Below, in pieces: positions 47,343-59,277 of a stretch of DNA of 64,000 nt. The position numbers were made by a program, and so were the translations under genes. A model generated the notes under the pieces. That model was not told the DNA's origin. It did no database searches and was given only the letters and a program-made list of their open reading frames with translations. Source of the DNA: Dipteris shenzhenensis (taxonomy: Eukaryota > Polypodiophyta > Polypodiopsida > Gleicheniales); assembly GCA_047967505.1 (NCBI GenBank), contig CM106541.1. One strand, given 5' to 3'. Every line of letters begins with the position of its first letter. Position 1 is the first letter of the stretch.

Positions 47343-47467
47343 GTATCCTTCTCTATCTCCATAGGATTTAACTAGAGGCGAGAAAAAAGTGCATCCTAGT
47401 GCACACTAGTTAAATCCTATGGAGATAGAGAAGGATACACTAGGATGCAATTTTTTCTTGCCTCTAG
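47343..47467. repeat. Two interleaved inverted repeats
   Basis: Arm A (47343-47375, 33 bp) is perfectly complementary to A' (47406-47438). Arm B (47372-47401, 30 bp) is complementary to B' (47438-47467) with two mismatches. The order is A, B, A', B', so the two hairpins exclude each other. Confidence 0.85.
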
Positions 47468-49929
47468 ACACATTAGTTGGTTGATTGGTCATGAGAAATA
47501 GATTCATCATGATTAAGGCCCAAGATATGACTCTATTGCACTCGTTGTTGTGACCACTCCACCATCAGCTTCACATGTATCATTTGACTTGCCTAAGATT
47601 CCCCCTAATGTAAATAAATGCTTGACATTCCATTTACCAGCTTTGTATTTAGTTTAAAAGCCTTGAAAGCAAAGCCTTGTGACTTGTGACTTGTGATTGT
47701 CCGAAAGCTCTAATTTCTTTGTTTCTCTTGTATTAGAAGAATAGAAAATTTATCAAATCATGGAATATTCATGCAGATAACCCTATCACAAATAATTTAA
47801 AAGTCCCTACAAAACTAATAAAGGTACTTTTTGCTAAATTTTTGTCACCTTGACTTTCTCACCACATGCAATAATCTGAGCTTTGGTATATCCTAATCTA
47901 TAACAAATGGCCTTTATATGTGTCCTTTCCTCGTGCTCAAGTGTTGATAAACAAAACTTGAATGGTAGGATTCAATGTGTATTCACTTGTAGTCTTACCA
48001 TCCTATAGATCTGGGATGCTATAATCCTTCATTGATAGATTCAACATGGTCTGGGATCTTTTGCCCCTTTGGTTCCTTTTTTCTTTTGATCTTTCAAATA
48101 GAAATATTCTTTTTAGGAGTCTTTTCATCACTTATGGCTAGATCCCACAATTACTTTTCTTCATAGATTTTTTTCATCTTAAATTTCCATGCCATTGGAT
48201 TACCTTTCACGTTTTGAACACTCAGGAGGTACACATTCACTCATGATAGACATGATAACTTCATGGTAGGGTTCATGTGGTCTTGTCCTTGTCTTTCTAC
48301 CAACAAATACATGATAAACACATAACTTGAGGGCTTTAGATTCACTTTTTAAAAAAAGCACATCTCTAGAACTTGTAGCACCACCCATTACGGATCTTGG
48401 GTCAATGCTTCCCCATTTTGACGACTAGAAAATGGTTTAATTTGACCTCCAAGTGGCCTAAAAAAACAACTAAAAAGATGCCTTGAATGTATGCTTGATT
48501 GAATATTTGATTTGAACCGAAGGACCCTTGAGCGAGGTGGCAAAAAAATGCCTCAAAGTTGTGGGTCAAATTTCTTTAAAATTAGAGTCCAAATAGTGCT
48601 CGAAATGCACTTGAAAGTGGCCTAAAATGGGAGTAGGGTCACTTGAGTACACCTAACTTAAGCAATACTTCATTCAATTAGCTTGGTTAATTGTACCCAA
48701 ACTAAATCAGATTAGTTAGCCTAAATTGTAGTTAGTGCTAGCTTGAGTTAGACAGACAAAGGTTGATGTTACCCCAAGTTATGCTTCACTTGATTTGAAC
48801 TTTGCCTTTAGCCACTTAGGTTGGGTTAATCAAACATGGATTTTTCTAACATTTGTCTTAAAAGATGTTGAGGAAGTTGCCTTTCTTAGGGTTGCAACAT
48901 TCGAGTAAGCTGTTTGATCACTTAGGCATGATGTTGTTAGCGTTAGACAACATACCAACTCCAAAATCTCTCCTGTCATACCTTCTTCTCAATAGCTCGG
49001 AGTTGTGCCTTGATTGGGTACTTTCCCTTGCTAGTCTTTTTGATCTAGAGTGACCATGTTGTCTTCAAGAGCTTCATGCATGGGAACCTCTTGGTTGTCC
49101 ATGTTTTCTCAACCATACTCTAAGAAGACATCACATCGAGCTAAGTGTCTTTTCCTTCTCTATTCTCGTTGATCGCTGATTCACAAGGTGATTCAAGACA
49201 TACATCACAAAATGGGTCGTGTATCCATCCATTCAATAGATTTCATGTAAACCACCAAAATGATGGTTGCTTAGTATAAGATGGTAAAATGACCAATGAG
49301 TCCCAAGAGGTTATACAATTTACACTTCATAATCACTATAAATCTCGACAAAATATTTGTTACCATCATGATTGCCTATTCTCCCTCACCTAATAATCTC
49401 AATGCCACCTACGTCTTACCTTTTACCTTTGATCTATCACCCCAAGGTACCACCAGGGTCTTTTACTTGGTGACTTGCTAGGGTCTTCCACTTGGCAATG
49501 AGCAATCTACTATTACGTTTCAAGACCCCATTTGATGCCCATGAATGTAGGAATACTTTATTCACACTACTAAGGTCAACACTGATTACACAAAAAAACT
49601 CTTCTGTATAGCTCAAGAGATTAAGATGACAAAAGAGTTCTTGACAATAGGCTTACACCATAAAGAATTCATCGATGGAAAATATGATGGGAACCTAAAA
49701 CTTATCAAGAAAGATATACAAGACCCAGGTTTGCAAGCATCAATGGATAAAGAATACAAGGTTGTCGATGACAATGATGCTTGAACACTTGAATATTTGC
49801 TTGCACACAAACACATTACTGTGGTTATAAAAGGGGTTACAAATCTAGCTCGCATTTGATGGGACAAACACAAATCTTGGATTGTAGCCATATGTTATGG
49901 TAAGAGTACAAGATTGACTAGTAAGAGAC
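47468..49929. other. Unassigned AT-rich intergenic DNA
   Basis: No known gene. Protein-like but stop-ridden plus-strand frames occur at 49560-49900, directly upstream of the copia fragment, without a motif I can name. Minus-strand frame 48200-48388 is also unrecognised. Confidence 0.35.
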
Positions 49930-51500
49930 CTTTGTTCAATTTCATGTGGACGATTGGTTGACAATATTAAAGGTAAACCTACAATTGAATAATCTATGAA
50001 AGACATGGGTCCTTTGCACTACTTTTGTGGAATCAATATTTTGGAGGTTGGATTTAGATTCTAATCCTTTAATCCAAATATACCAAAAGGAATCTTCAAT
50101 AGTTTAAAATTCTTGATGCAAAATTTATGAATACACTGACTAAATGCAATTTCTAAATATCAAAATATGCAAACTTTTGTGTAGAGTTTTTGTACACAAA
50201 AAAAAATAAATTTGAATAGAGATCCAAAAGAATAATGTTGATATAGATTTTGGTTATAAATATGACTATCAATCCCAATTAAATTTAAATGGTGTTTAAG
50301 TGTGAATCATAGCTAACATGTGGATTCGTTTGTTGGGAAATGCATTCTATTGTCTTCATTGTGGGCTTTGCAAGGCAAATTGCACTTTTCTAGCAATTTT
50401 CACACTACCGAATGAAGTTAGAGGGATTGTGTTTGCTAATAGTGGACATTTGCAACTAATGGAGGAGCTCAATGATCGCTTAAGATGAATGTATATAGCA
50501 AGAAATGCTCTTCAAACTACATGGAAGAATTTTTAGCTTAAGGTAGTACATTTGGCTCATTGGCCAAACCTACTAATCACAATGGTAACATGGGAAGACC
50601 CCCATGTACCACTTGCCAAGCATTTACATTCATCTACACCTACTCATCAAGGTAGGTGCCTTTATGACTTAAACTAAAATAACTTCTAACAAGGCCCCCC
50701 ACTATTTAGCTCAAGACATTCTTTGACTCCAAACAACCTTATTTTGGCTCAATCCACACTATGTTGACTTTAGTACATAGGTCGCTTTGTGATTCACTCA
50801 GACGATGCTTTATTGTGGTGCATTGATTTGTTGCCCCCCTACTCTTAACTTCATATCTTGTTGAGGCCCTTCATTCAAGGGGTTCAACAAATGATTTTAG
50901 GGATCTTAATTTGGGAAGAAACATTGATGATAGAAAATGAGAAATGTATACGTCTCTAATGTCGATTCAACACCAATCATGATAGCAAGACTAGCAACCT
51001 ATACAACAGATATGGCATCTGAAGATGCTTGGTTCTCCAAACTCTATCAAAACTTTATTTGTTAAGATTAGACACTCTTCCACTCAGACAATATACAAAG
51101 TATCAAGGTTCGTCGTCACTACACTGGTAAAAATTCAATAAATTTGAATTGATATATATCCCAAATAATGCTCATATTGCAAATATGTTCACACAAACAC
51201 TATGATTTGAGAAGTTTTATTACTTTCAGTGTCGCTTGCATACCGTATGAAAACTTTCATATGGTACAATATGGTACATTTGTCCGTGTAGTACATTGTA
51301 CGATAGACAGTGTGGGTTTCTATAGCCAACCGTGAATTGTTGGCCACCACTTTTTCCAACCACCTACCTGCGCATCGCATCTACTGCTACCTCCTTTCTA
51401 CCTTTTGGACCCTACTCTCTAGACTCTCCTCAACTCATATATATGTACATATGTGTGTGTGTGTGTATGAGAGCCTTGGGAGAGGAGAGTAAATTTCCAC
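49930..51500 (+). pseudogene. Copia remnant, plus strand
   Basis: Inverted relative of 27100-28760 (and of its duplicate in unit B). The plus strand contains a VDD-like block (GTGGACGATTGG), MKDMGPLHYFCGINILEVG and a decayed continuation. Further on it keeps the sequence around the degenerate palindrome (51241-51270) and a (TG)n run (about 51450-51468). Divergence from the other copies is substantial, so it is an independent insertion. Confidence 0.6.
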
Positions 51501-51520
51501 TGTCCAACCGGGCCATATTA

Positions 51521-52021
51521 TTAGTAGGAATACATCTTGCCTAAACACCAGCTACAACTACCAAAAGGAACACCACAATTATCCCATGCCAGAGCCCTAG
51601 CTGTAATGAACTTCAAATCACTACTCTCACAACGCTCAAAAGACTTCCAACACTTTAGCCAAACCATCCAATGTCGCAGCAAAAACCTCCAATGACCGGA
51701 CACCAACACCTGTAGAGATATCTCCCTGTTCACCAGCAACAACAGCATGCACCTGCACATACTACCATCCAACAAACAACATTTTACAACACCTCCATCT
51801 ATAATACTCCTTTGCACAATACCATACCGGCCAATAGGACCCTCAGCACCATTTCCCTCCAAAACATTCAACTCCACAATGCTTGCACTGCTCTTCAAGC
51901 AAGGGACCTTCATAGAATTCCACCCAAATTTGTGACAAATCCACGACCCAATATAGCTCAACGTGCAATTAAAGCCAAAACATCTCCCACCAACTAAAGC
52001 AACGACAAATGCAAGATGCAT
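51521..52021 (-). CDS. Unrecognised ORF, 166 codons
   Basis: Open minus frame from 52021 to 51521, Cys- and Trp-containing, starting MHLAFVVALVGG with a short hydrophobic stretch. I recognise no family or motif. The plus strand of the same interval is also fairly open (51747-51997), which lowers its significance. It could be a non-autonomous repeat or chance. Confidence 0.2.
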   Translation of the reverse strand: MHLAFVVALVGGRCFGFNCTLSYIGSWICHKFGWNSMKVPCLKSSASIVELNVLEGNGAEGPIGRYGIVQRSIIDGGVVKCCLLDGSMCRCMLLLLVNREISLQVLVSGHWRFLLRHWMVWLKCWKSFERCESSDLKFITARALAWDNCGVPFGSCSWCLGKMYSY

Positions 52022-52275
52022 CTCCGAACGGCCAAATGTGATGAATCTACAAACAAAAGCGCACAGTATTTAAATGTAAGTGTGCCACACATGCAATATG
52101 TCTCAGCCTTGTGCATATCTAGCCATCTTGCAAACCACACCAAAAAACTTGATCACCAATCCCTGACCATGGGAGGCTTCAAATAGCAAAACCACAGAGC
52201 ATTTAAATTTATATACACTTTTAGGGTACCTGAACCAATCTATGACCTCTCTAAACACCTTTATCAATCAATATG

Positions 52276-52885
52276 TCCAAGGTTATATTATATTCTAAAC
52301 TACTAAATGTAACAGCATGGTCCATGACACTTCCACATGCTGGAATGACTATCAAACTATGGCCCTACTGAATTTCTCGTCAGTCTAATAATATGGTTGC
52401 AAGCTTGAATCTGAACTTGGACTGCCTCATGAAGAAGGCTGAAAGGCCAACAGCAGAGAACATCATCAGGACACGTGCTGCATAGTGACTTCTACTTGAA
52501 GGATATAGCTTTCTAACAAGTTAACAATTCAAAATCAACCAATTACTGCCTGCAGAGACTATAGTTTGTGTATAAGGATTACATCCAAGGTTATATTATA
52601 CTAAATGTAACAACATGGTCCATGACACTTCCACGTGCTGGAATGACTCAAAAACTATGGCCCTACTGAATTTCTCGTCAGTCTAATAATATGGTTGCAA
52701 GTTTGAATCTGAACTTGGACTGCCTCATGAAGAAGGCTGAAAGGCCAACATCAGAGAACATCATCAGGGAACGTGCTGCTAGTGACTTCTACTTGAAGGA
52801 TATAGCTTTCTAACAAGGTAACAACTCAAAATCAACCAATTACTGTCTGCAGAGACTATAGTTTGTATATAAGGATTACAGCAGG
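52276..52885. repeat. 308-bp tandem duplication downstream of the GH81 gene
   Basis: Two direct copies start at TCCAAGG (52276) and again at 52584, with few differences. The second copy ends about 60 bp from the GH81 stop codon. It may carry 3' UTR or terminator sequence of that gene. No coding content. Confidence 0.85.
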
Positions 52886-52942
52886 AATGAACCAAACATG
52901 GATTAAGGATTGAATATATTGTCAATCAAATTCAAAATCTGT

Positions 52943-55009
52943 TCAGCATTGGGACCACCTTGAATAAATCCACCACATCATGTTTGATAAAGAATTGCCA
53001 TCATCATGTTCTGATAAGGCAAGCACGTTCTGTAAAGCTTCCTCTGGTGCATAAATCGCCTGCAATGCATAAACAAAACCTCTCCATCCATCTGTTACAT
53101 CAGCTCTACTCATAGCAGACCATGTCCACTGCACCAGCTCCTGCACAAATCCAGCATCTTGGAAAAGGACTTCTGTGATTGGGAGTATGGGGAGAAGCTG
53201 GATGCCAAGGCGACAATCTCTCCTTTCTGCAGAAGCAAACCAAAGCCCTGTATCCCTTTTATTGGCCCATAGAACCCCCACCATGCGATTACTTGACACA
53301 AATTCTGGTTCATAGATTGTACAAGTTGAGGGAACATGCCATAAAGCACAAGCTGCCCGAATTTCCAAGGCAGAAAGAGTAAGGCCCATATTGACAAGGT
53401 GGCTATCTCCAAAAGCCAATCCCAGGAGAGCAGCAGAATAATAAGCATTCACAGCTTCACTTGTGCTCTCTTGATTCCTGCCATCGGCAAATTCCGTTAG
53501 ACCACCTGCCCAGGAATGCAACACCCAGAGATCAAAATTCCTTAACCTTGGGAAGAGCCGCTTGCTTCGGGTGGAAGTAGTGTGATGGTGATGAGAATGC
53601 CCATGAACATGAAGACCAGAGTGTCCATGATGCTCCATTTGATGGTCATGAAAGGACATGTAATCTTCTACAATTGTGTAAAGATGGGCCCTGTATGTAT
53701 TAGCCCATATGGGATCCAACTTTGCAAGCACTGCCCCAGCATAGCAAAAATAGCCCATATGATAGTGATGATCATTGTATACACCAAACCCAAAATCTGC
53801 ATCCGAGTTCTTTGAGCCATTGCGGCTAGTCAACCCCCCCCACCTCTCATCATAAAGCAGAGCATTTCCAGGAAAACTTCCATCCATCCATGGTGTCACT
53901 GACTCCTTCAGAAAATCTCTGATTGTTTTCAACACCTGAAAGCAGCCTATCTCCTCTGCTATCATTGCCATTCTAGCTGCTCGGGCCAAAGCTTTTCCAT
54001 GAAAGTATATTGAATCATTTGTAATTGGCGTCAACGTGGCCACCTCACGTTGCAGCACATCAGAGATCATAGCTTGACTTTGCTGATCCGAGATTCCTCT
54101 TGAAGAATACCATCCTACAGAGATGGGGATTTCGCTGAGGACCCAAGAATCGCCCACAACTGCCTGCATTTTCCCATCCATGCTATTGTACGAGAGGGCT
54201 GGATATTGATGTTCCACACTGGGTATAGACATCATATCTCTGTGCATTGGAAGGCTAAGCATTAGTAGCTCTCCCCAACCCTCCTTCATCCATTCATATT
54301 TGACTTGAAAAGGAACAGAGAGATCAGCGTGCCCTTGTATAGGATAGGCCGAACTAAACCTATCGAGTACTCCCTCTGCAGCATCATCACCTGCTAGCAA
54401 AGCAACCCTCACAACTCCCTTGAAACGACCATGGAAACCCAGGTTGAGAGACAAAGAAAGGGGAGCAGAGCTGTAGATCAACCAGGTCTGTCCGTTATTC
54501 ATCAAAACCCTGTGCTTGGTGCAACTATCGTTGGATGTAACACCCAGCACCGCATGAATGGTGGAGAATCGGGGGCTGGAGTATTCATCGAAGATACACG
54601 TGATGTAAGGGCAGCCTCTCACCAAGGGGATTGTGATCCGGCCCGGGAGCTGGAGAGTAACACTGAGATCATCAAAGTCTGAAACCACATGCCTGGCAGA
54701 GGAATCTGGATTGCCGCTGCTAATGGTAAGGTTAGGGATGAAAGCCTGATAGATAAAGGCAGGCTGCACAACGCGAGAGGGGTAACAGATGGAAAGGGCG
54801 CCATTCTGGGATTGTATCAGGTAAGGATGCAGGTACTCTGGGACGGAACCTTGATTGAGGACGAAGTTGAGCCAGGCAGTATTAGTGGGCAGGGGTGCTT
54901 TTCTCAACGAAGGTGCCCAGAGAGGGGATGGAGCGGGGGCAGCTGGATTGTCTGTCGTCGGGAACGGCTGTGGCAGCAGCATCTTCTCTTCTGAATTCAA
55001 CCAAACCAT
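52943..55009 (-). CDS. GH81 endo-1,3-beta-glucanase
   Basis: Uninterrupted 688-codon frame without introns. It matches plant glycoside hydrolase family 81 in length and layout. The N-terminal beta-sandwich begins near PLPTNTAWLNFVL (40-51) and PEYLHPYLIQS (57-67). The catalytic (alpha/alpha)6 region has YNDHHYHMGYF (411-421), which holds the acid Asp of the family (D-HHYH), and LHSWAGGLTEFADGRNQEST (497-516), followed by SEAVNAYY with the conserved Glu residues (514 and 518). The enzyme hydrolyses internal beta-1,3-glucan bonds such as those in callose or fungal walls. I see no clear secretion signal at the chosen start. A His-rich insert lies at 454-476. Start chosen as the first ATG, 30 residues before the conserved region. 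Confidence 0.93.
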   Translation of the reverse strand: MVWLNSEEKMLLPQPFPTTDNPAAPAPSPLWAPSLRKAPLPTNTAWLNFVLNQGSVPEYLHPYLIQSQNGALSICYPSRVVQPAFIYQAFIPNLTISSGNPDSSARHVVSDFDDLSVTLQLPGRITIPLVRGCPYITCIFDEYSSPRFSTIHAVLGVTSNDSCTKHRVLMNNGQTWLIYSSAPLSLSLNLGFHGRFKGVVRVALLAGDDAAEGVLDRFSSAYPIQGHADLSVPFQVKYEWMKEGWGELLMLSLPMHRDMMSIPSVEHQYPALSYNSMDGKMQAVVGDSWVLSEIPISVGWYSSRGISDQQSQAMISDVLQREVATLTPITNDSIYFHGKALARAARMAMIAEEIGCFQVLKTIRDFLKESVTPWMDGSFPGNALLYDERWGGLTSRNGSKNSDADFGFGVYNDHHYHMGYFCYAGAVLAKLDPIWANTYRAHLYTIVEDYMSFHDHQMEHHGHSGLHVHGHSHHHHTTSTRSKRLFPRLRNFDLWVLHSWAGGLTEFADGRNQESTSEAVNAYYSAALLGLAFGDSHLVNMGLTLSALEIRAACALWHVPSTCTIYEPEFVSSNRMVGVLWANKRDTGLWFASAERRDCRLGIQLLPILPITEVLFQDAGFVQELVQWTWSAMSRADVTDGWRGFVYALQAIYAPEEALQNVLALSEHDDGNSLSNMMWWIYSRWSQC

Positions 55010-55300
55010 CTACATTCACCACAAAAAGCAAATCTCTCTCTCTCTCTCTCTCGATCTCTCTCGATCGATCGTTCGTTCGTTTGAATGTAGCTCACGCTCA
55101 ATCGTCGTTGCCAATGCACCAGCGAGCAAGCACCATCCCAGCACCCCGATTTCTTTTTTGCCAGTGCTCAAGCTCTCCGGTCATCAAGCGTGGTCACAGA
55201 ACTGAATAAATGCAGGCTCGCTCTCTCTCGCTCTCTCTCGCTCTCACACACACATACACACACACACACAATACTACGTTCCCGCGTGCACATGAATCAC
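55010..55300 (-). promoter_or_regulatory. GH81 upstream region
   Basis: In the plus sense (CT)n at about 55031-55052 passes into CGATCGATCGTTCGTTCGTT, and another CTCTCTCG/CACA block lies at 55215-55270. CT-rich leaders are common just upstream of plant start codons. No TATA box was assigned with confidence. Confidence 0.35.
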
Positions 55301-57052
55301 TCCACCCCCTCCAAATCTGGCTTCTTATAACAACCAAACTCTCGACTTCAGAAACACGCAGCGTGCAGCCCACGCTCACAAAGACGAGTACGCGATTGTA
55401 AAACTTCCAACGCGTTGTTTGAATAGTTTTTCCAAATCTCACCCAATCCCACAACGGGGTTGGCCCGTCACCTAATCTTACACAGAAGCCCATGTGTCCG
55501 TTAGCCTCAATTTGAGCTTGGGCAATACGTCTTAGAGTCGACAATCGAGGTTTGATTAAAATTATATTTATCTTTATCTTTAGGCAGGTAGCATTGTGAC
55601 ATAAAAGAGAAATCTGGCCTCTCATGAAGCCACTTGTTATTATTTTATATTTATTTTTGAAATTTTCTCTTTGTTTTCTAAAGGACAAAGAAAATCTCCC
55701 ACCTTCAACGAAAGTGTTCATTTCTTCTTTTCCTCATCGTGATCATCGTTCAAGAAAGTGTGTTCGTTCCTTCTTTTCCTCATCGTGATCATCGTTCAAG
55801 AAGAGTATCGATGGTTATTCACACATCTGAAGACCTGCTTTTCCTCATCTGCTTCTGTTTTTCAAGATCTTCCTGCTTTTCAAGATCATCCAGTTTTTCA
55901 AGAAGAGTATCGAGAGTATCGATGGCTCTTCCACACATCTGAAGTTCTACGACCTCTAACCAAAGTTTCGAAAGAGTGGTTGCTTTGAAAGACCAAAGTT
56001 TCGCGGAGGACGAGAAACAGTGCGACCTCTAACCAAAGTTTCGAAAGAGTGGTTGCTTTGAAAGACCAAAGTTTCGTGGAGGACGAGAGACAGTGGATCC
56101 TCGCGATGACTTCGACCTGTTCTACCTCAAATCGCGGGAGGCTTTTCTCCCCGGATCATCCCCAAATCATCATGATCATCACTGGTGACTGCTTTTACTG
56201 GTTTTGTCAATATCTTTACCGTTTTCGTACATTTCGGCATTAGGCGTCCGTCTCTGTTTGTCATCTCTTTGCCGTTTCTGTCAGGCAATCTTTTCGGTGT
56301 GTCCCTTGTTGCGTCGGGTGCAAATCTTTTATGCTTTTGCCTCAGATTATGTTCGTTGCTCTACCAGTTTTACTCTAGATGCACGCCATTGCATCCTGTT
56401 TTCCTAGGTGCGTACTTGATCCGTTTCACCGTTCCTGTTCTCGAATCTCCTTATGTATTTAATACCTCATTCCTTTGAATTCTGGTTTGTAGGTCTGGCG
56501 CTCTAAGCTTTGATCGCCTTACATCTGGTCATTTCTGATCTCGTCTTCGGCTTTATTTTGCCCCGCCATCTCAAGAGTGGTTGCTTTGAAAGAGTGCTTG
56601 AATAATTAGGAGATGCAAAATGATCACCGCGTAATCATCACTGCAGCACGGGCGCCATCACATCTGGTGGGTACCGTTGATCTCTTCACTTGTATTCACT
56701 CTGTAAATGCTAGCAGCTTTAGGGGTTACATAGTGGAAGAACTAATGAAAACTACAAATCTTGAGGCTAAAACAAATCTTGATGCTAAATAATTTCTTAG
56801 GATTCGGCTTGGGTAAGTGGAGAGAACATGAAGATTTATCAGCACTCGAAGCGGCATTAATATAAGTGGTTCAATCATAGTGCAAGGGATTTTGCAAGAA
56901 ATTTACAAGTTTACACGCTATTCAAAGAAGATTGCATGTGCGCCTCCTCCACTAGACCTCCACCTCCACCTCCCTAAGAGCTTCACACATTACAAAGACT
57001 GTTTCTTTCTATGTGTTGTGTGTGCATGTGTGTGGGTGAGAGAGAGAGAAAG

Positions 57053-57096
<44 letters not shown>

Positions 57097-57800
57097 ATCT
57101 CATATGAAATGAGGTGCTTGATGTAATTTCTCTTGGGGGTATGAAACTTTCAAGAATATAATGGACAGTAAGTTGTTTGGATCTCTTAGTTCTATGTCAG
57201 TGTTTGCTGTAGGCCATTGAGGATTCCTGCACTGCCAAAATAGGAGGAGTGAGAGGATTCAGCCATAAAAGGTAGCCTTGTGCTCCCATTTGCCATCCAA
57301 CACAGCATCGGCTACTTGAAGACTGAAGAGTTTGAGCTAGACTTTAGAAGCTGTATGTGACCTTCTAGATTATCACTTTAGAAGCCAAACTTTGCAAGTC
57401 CCATGAATCCAAGGAAGTAGTTCACAATTGTGACCATTGGGAGGGTTCGCCATGCATTACTTAAGAGATATTAATTATATTTTAGAAACAATGTGACCTA
57501 GGTAATCCAGATTACATTAGTAAAGGAGGACAAGGTAAAGCATTAGAGGATATATGGTTGCTTGTAGATTTCACTAATGGATGCTTGATATCCAGGAGCT
57601 CCATGTACTATGGGAGGTTATCTAGGCTGTGAAGGCATTTTGCAAGAGATTTTTGAGTCTATTCTCCTACCTCCTAGTGGGAACTTCAAAACACTTTAGC
57701 TTGTGTTGATCTACTATACTTTCTGTAGGCTTCATAGTGGTTCCCTACAAACACACCTTCCCCGCAATCACACCTTCCTGTTGCTCCAATGGACTACCAA
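55301..57800. other. Unassigned, with short tandem repeats
   Basis: A 46-bp unit containing TTCTTTTCCTCATCGTGATC occurs twice (55725 and 55771). A 73-bp unit starting GACCTCTAACC occurs twice (55951-56023 and 56024-56096), and part of it returns near 56577. (GA)n lies at about 57036-57094. The arrangement hints at an LTR or leader sequence, but no gene is recognised. Confidence 0.45.
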
Positions 57801-58329
57801 ATGTAAGGCAGTCTCAGGTTGAGGGTTGCATAAAGACCTTGGCTTGGACATTTTATAGGCCTAGGAGAAATAGACCAGTTGGCGATTATAACATGGTTGG
57901 TATAGCAGTCAGTCCAATCAAACTGAATGGATTGCCCCTACTTCTATTGGCTTGATTAAGGATCAGAATTGCAATAATGGCATTCTAGCAGCCTGCTGCA
58001 CTTACCATACATATTGCAAGGACTGATGTCCCCACCACCACATCTAACTCCCATGTGTTGCCAACAATAAGATCAGGGATCACTCGACCTTTCTCTAAGA
58101 CTACTACATTGGACACTGAGGATGAGGATTCTGGAAATAGACAAACAATACTTGATTTTGGTATTTATGCTTACATCAGTAGAAATGGATATTATTGTAC
58201 TTTATTTATTAGAAGCCGCCTTACCAAATTTATTAGATCTAGAAAGTTAAGATTTGAAGTATTTAGGCTTGAGAAAATTGGGGTGCTTCATGGTAGGCAT
58301 ACGTCCTGCAACAGATCCCCATGAAAGGC
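57801..58329. other. Unassigned stretch
   Basis: The plus frame at 58055-58324 (89 codons) has no recognised motif. Nothing else seen. Confidence 0.3.
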
Positions 58330-58740
58330 ACGATGACTCAATAGGATGTACGGGGCTGTACGACACTGAAGAAGGGGCTGGCAGAAGCGCAATATGGTAG
58401 GGGTTACTAGCAGCTTGGTTGGCCAGGTGTAGGGCTGGTAGGGCTGGTAGGGCTGATTCCAGCTAGCCTACCATGCCCAGAAATGGCAAGGCAAAAGGGG
58501 GCTGGACCTTGCATATATAGGAGGGCATCAGGCCTTGAAGTGAGGGCCAAAGCCCTAGTTTTGTGGGCCAGTGGCCCTGGTTAAGTGAGCCCTTTTAGGG
58601 CAATTTTATAGCAGCCTGGTTGGCTTGTTTGGGTCAATCAGATTTAGGCTGTTGGTCGGTTTTTTGGGGCATTCCTTGTGCCCTATAAAAGGAGGTCCTC
58701 TAGCCCTCATTCAACATCCAACTATCTATTCTTCTCAAAT
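58330..58740 (+). mobile_element. LTR fragment related to the 1844-2873 family
   Basis: It has the same GC-rich GGCTGG/AGGGCTGG words and the same promoter context as the left LTRs: TGCCCTATAAAAGGAGG (about 58677-58695) corresponds to the TATA region at 2310-2320 read on the other strand. It is in the plus orientation. The boundaries are approximate and no primer-binding site was seen. Confidence 0.55.
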
Positions 58741-58889
58741 TGCAAGTTTACATAAATCTAAGTTCTAAATTCACTTTAACAATCAAGTCAAGATGAAAAT
58801 ATTATTTAGCAATTTTTACAAAATAGCACTAAATTCATTTATATACATTCTAGCTCAATACAGCTACCTGCCCGGATCTAGTTATCTTT

Positions 58890-58922
58890 CTTTATCTTCT
58901 TCTTCTTCTTCTTCTTCTTTAT
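58890..58922. repeat. (CTT)n microsatellite
   Basis: About seven CTT units within 58890-58922. The minus frame here (poly-Lys end) is an artefact. Confidence 0.9.
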
Positions 58923-59277
58923 ATTATATAGGAGGAAGAGAAATGAAACATGTGGAAGCTCAATCAACAAGAGCTTGCCACATGTCACAAAGGAGATACG
59001 CTTTGGAGGAGATGGAAAGACAAGAGGCAAGCTTTGAGTGGGAAGAGGTGGAAAGACAAAACTCACCTTGGGAGGAAGGGGGATATGGAAGGTCAATGGA
59101 ATAGATGGAAGGTCTCAAAGCCTTGGGTGAAAACTTAGCCAGAATTTCACAAGCCAATCCATACATAAATACATAGGTGTATGTATGTATGTATGTATAG
59201 GTAGATACATAGATATAGATGTACAAACATAATTGTGTTTGTAGATAGATAGATTTGGTATACATACGTACATGTGT

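Noticed and set aside
55739-56480. Plus-strand open frames as a gene upstream of GH81
   Set aside because: Short overlapping frames over 46-bp and 73-bp tandem repeats without motifs.
58878-59096. Minus frame ending in poly-Lys
   Set aside because: Produced by the (CTT)n microsatellite.
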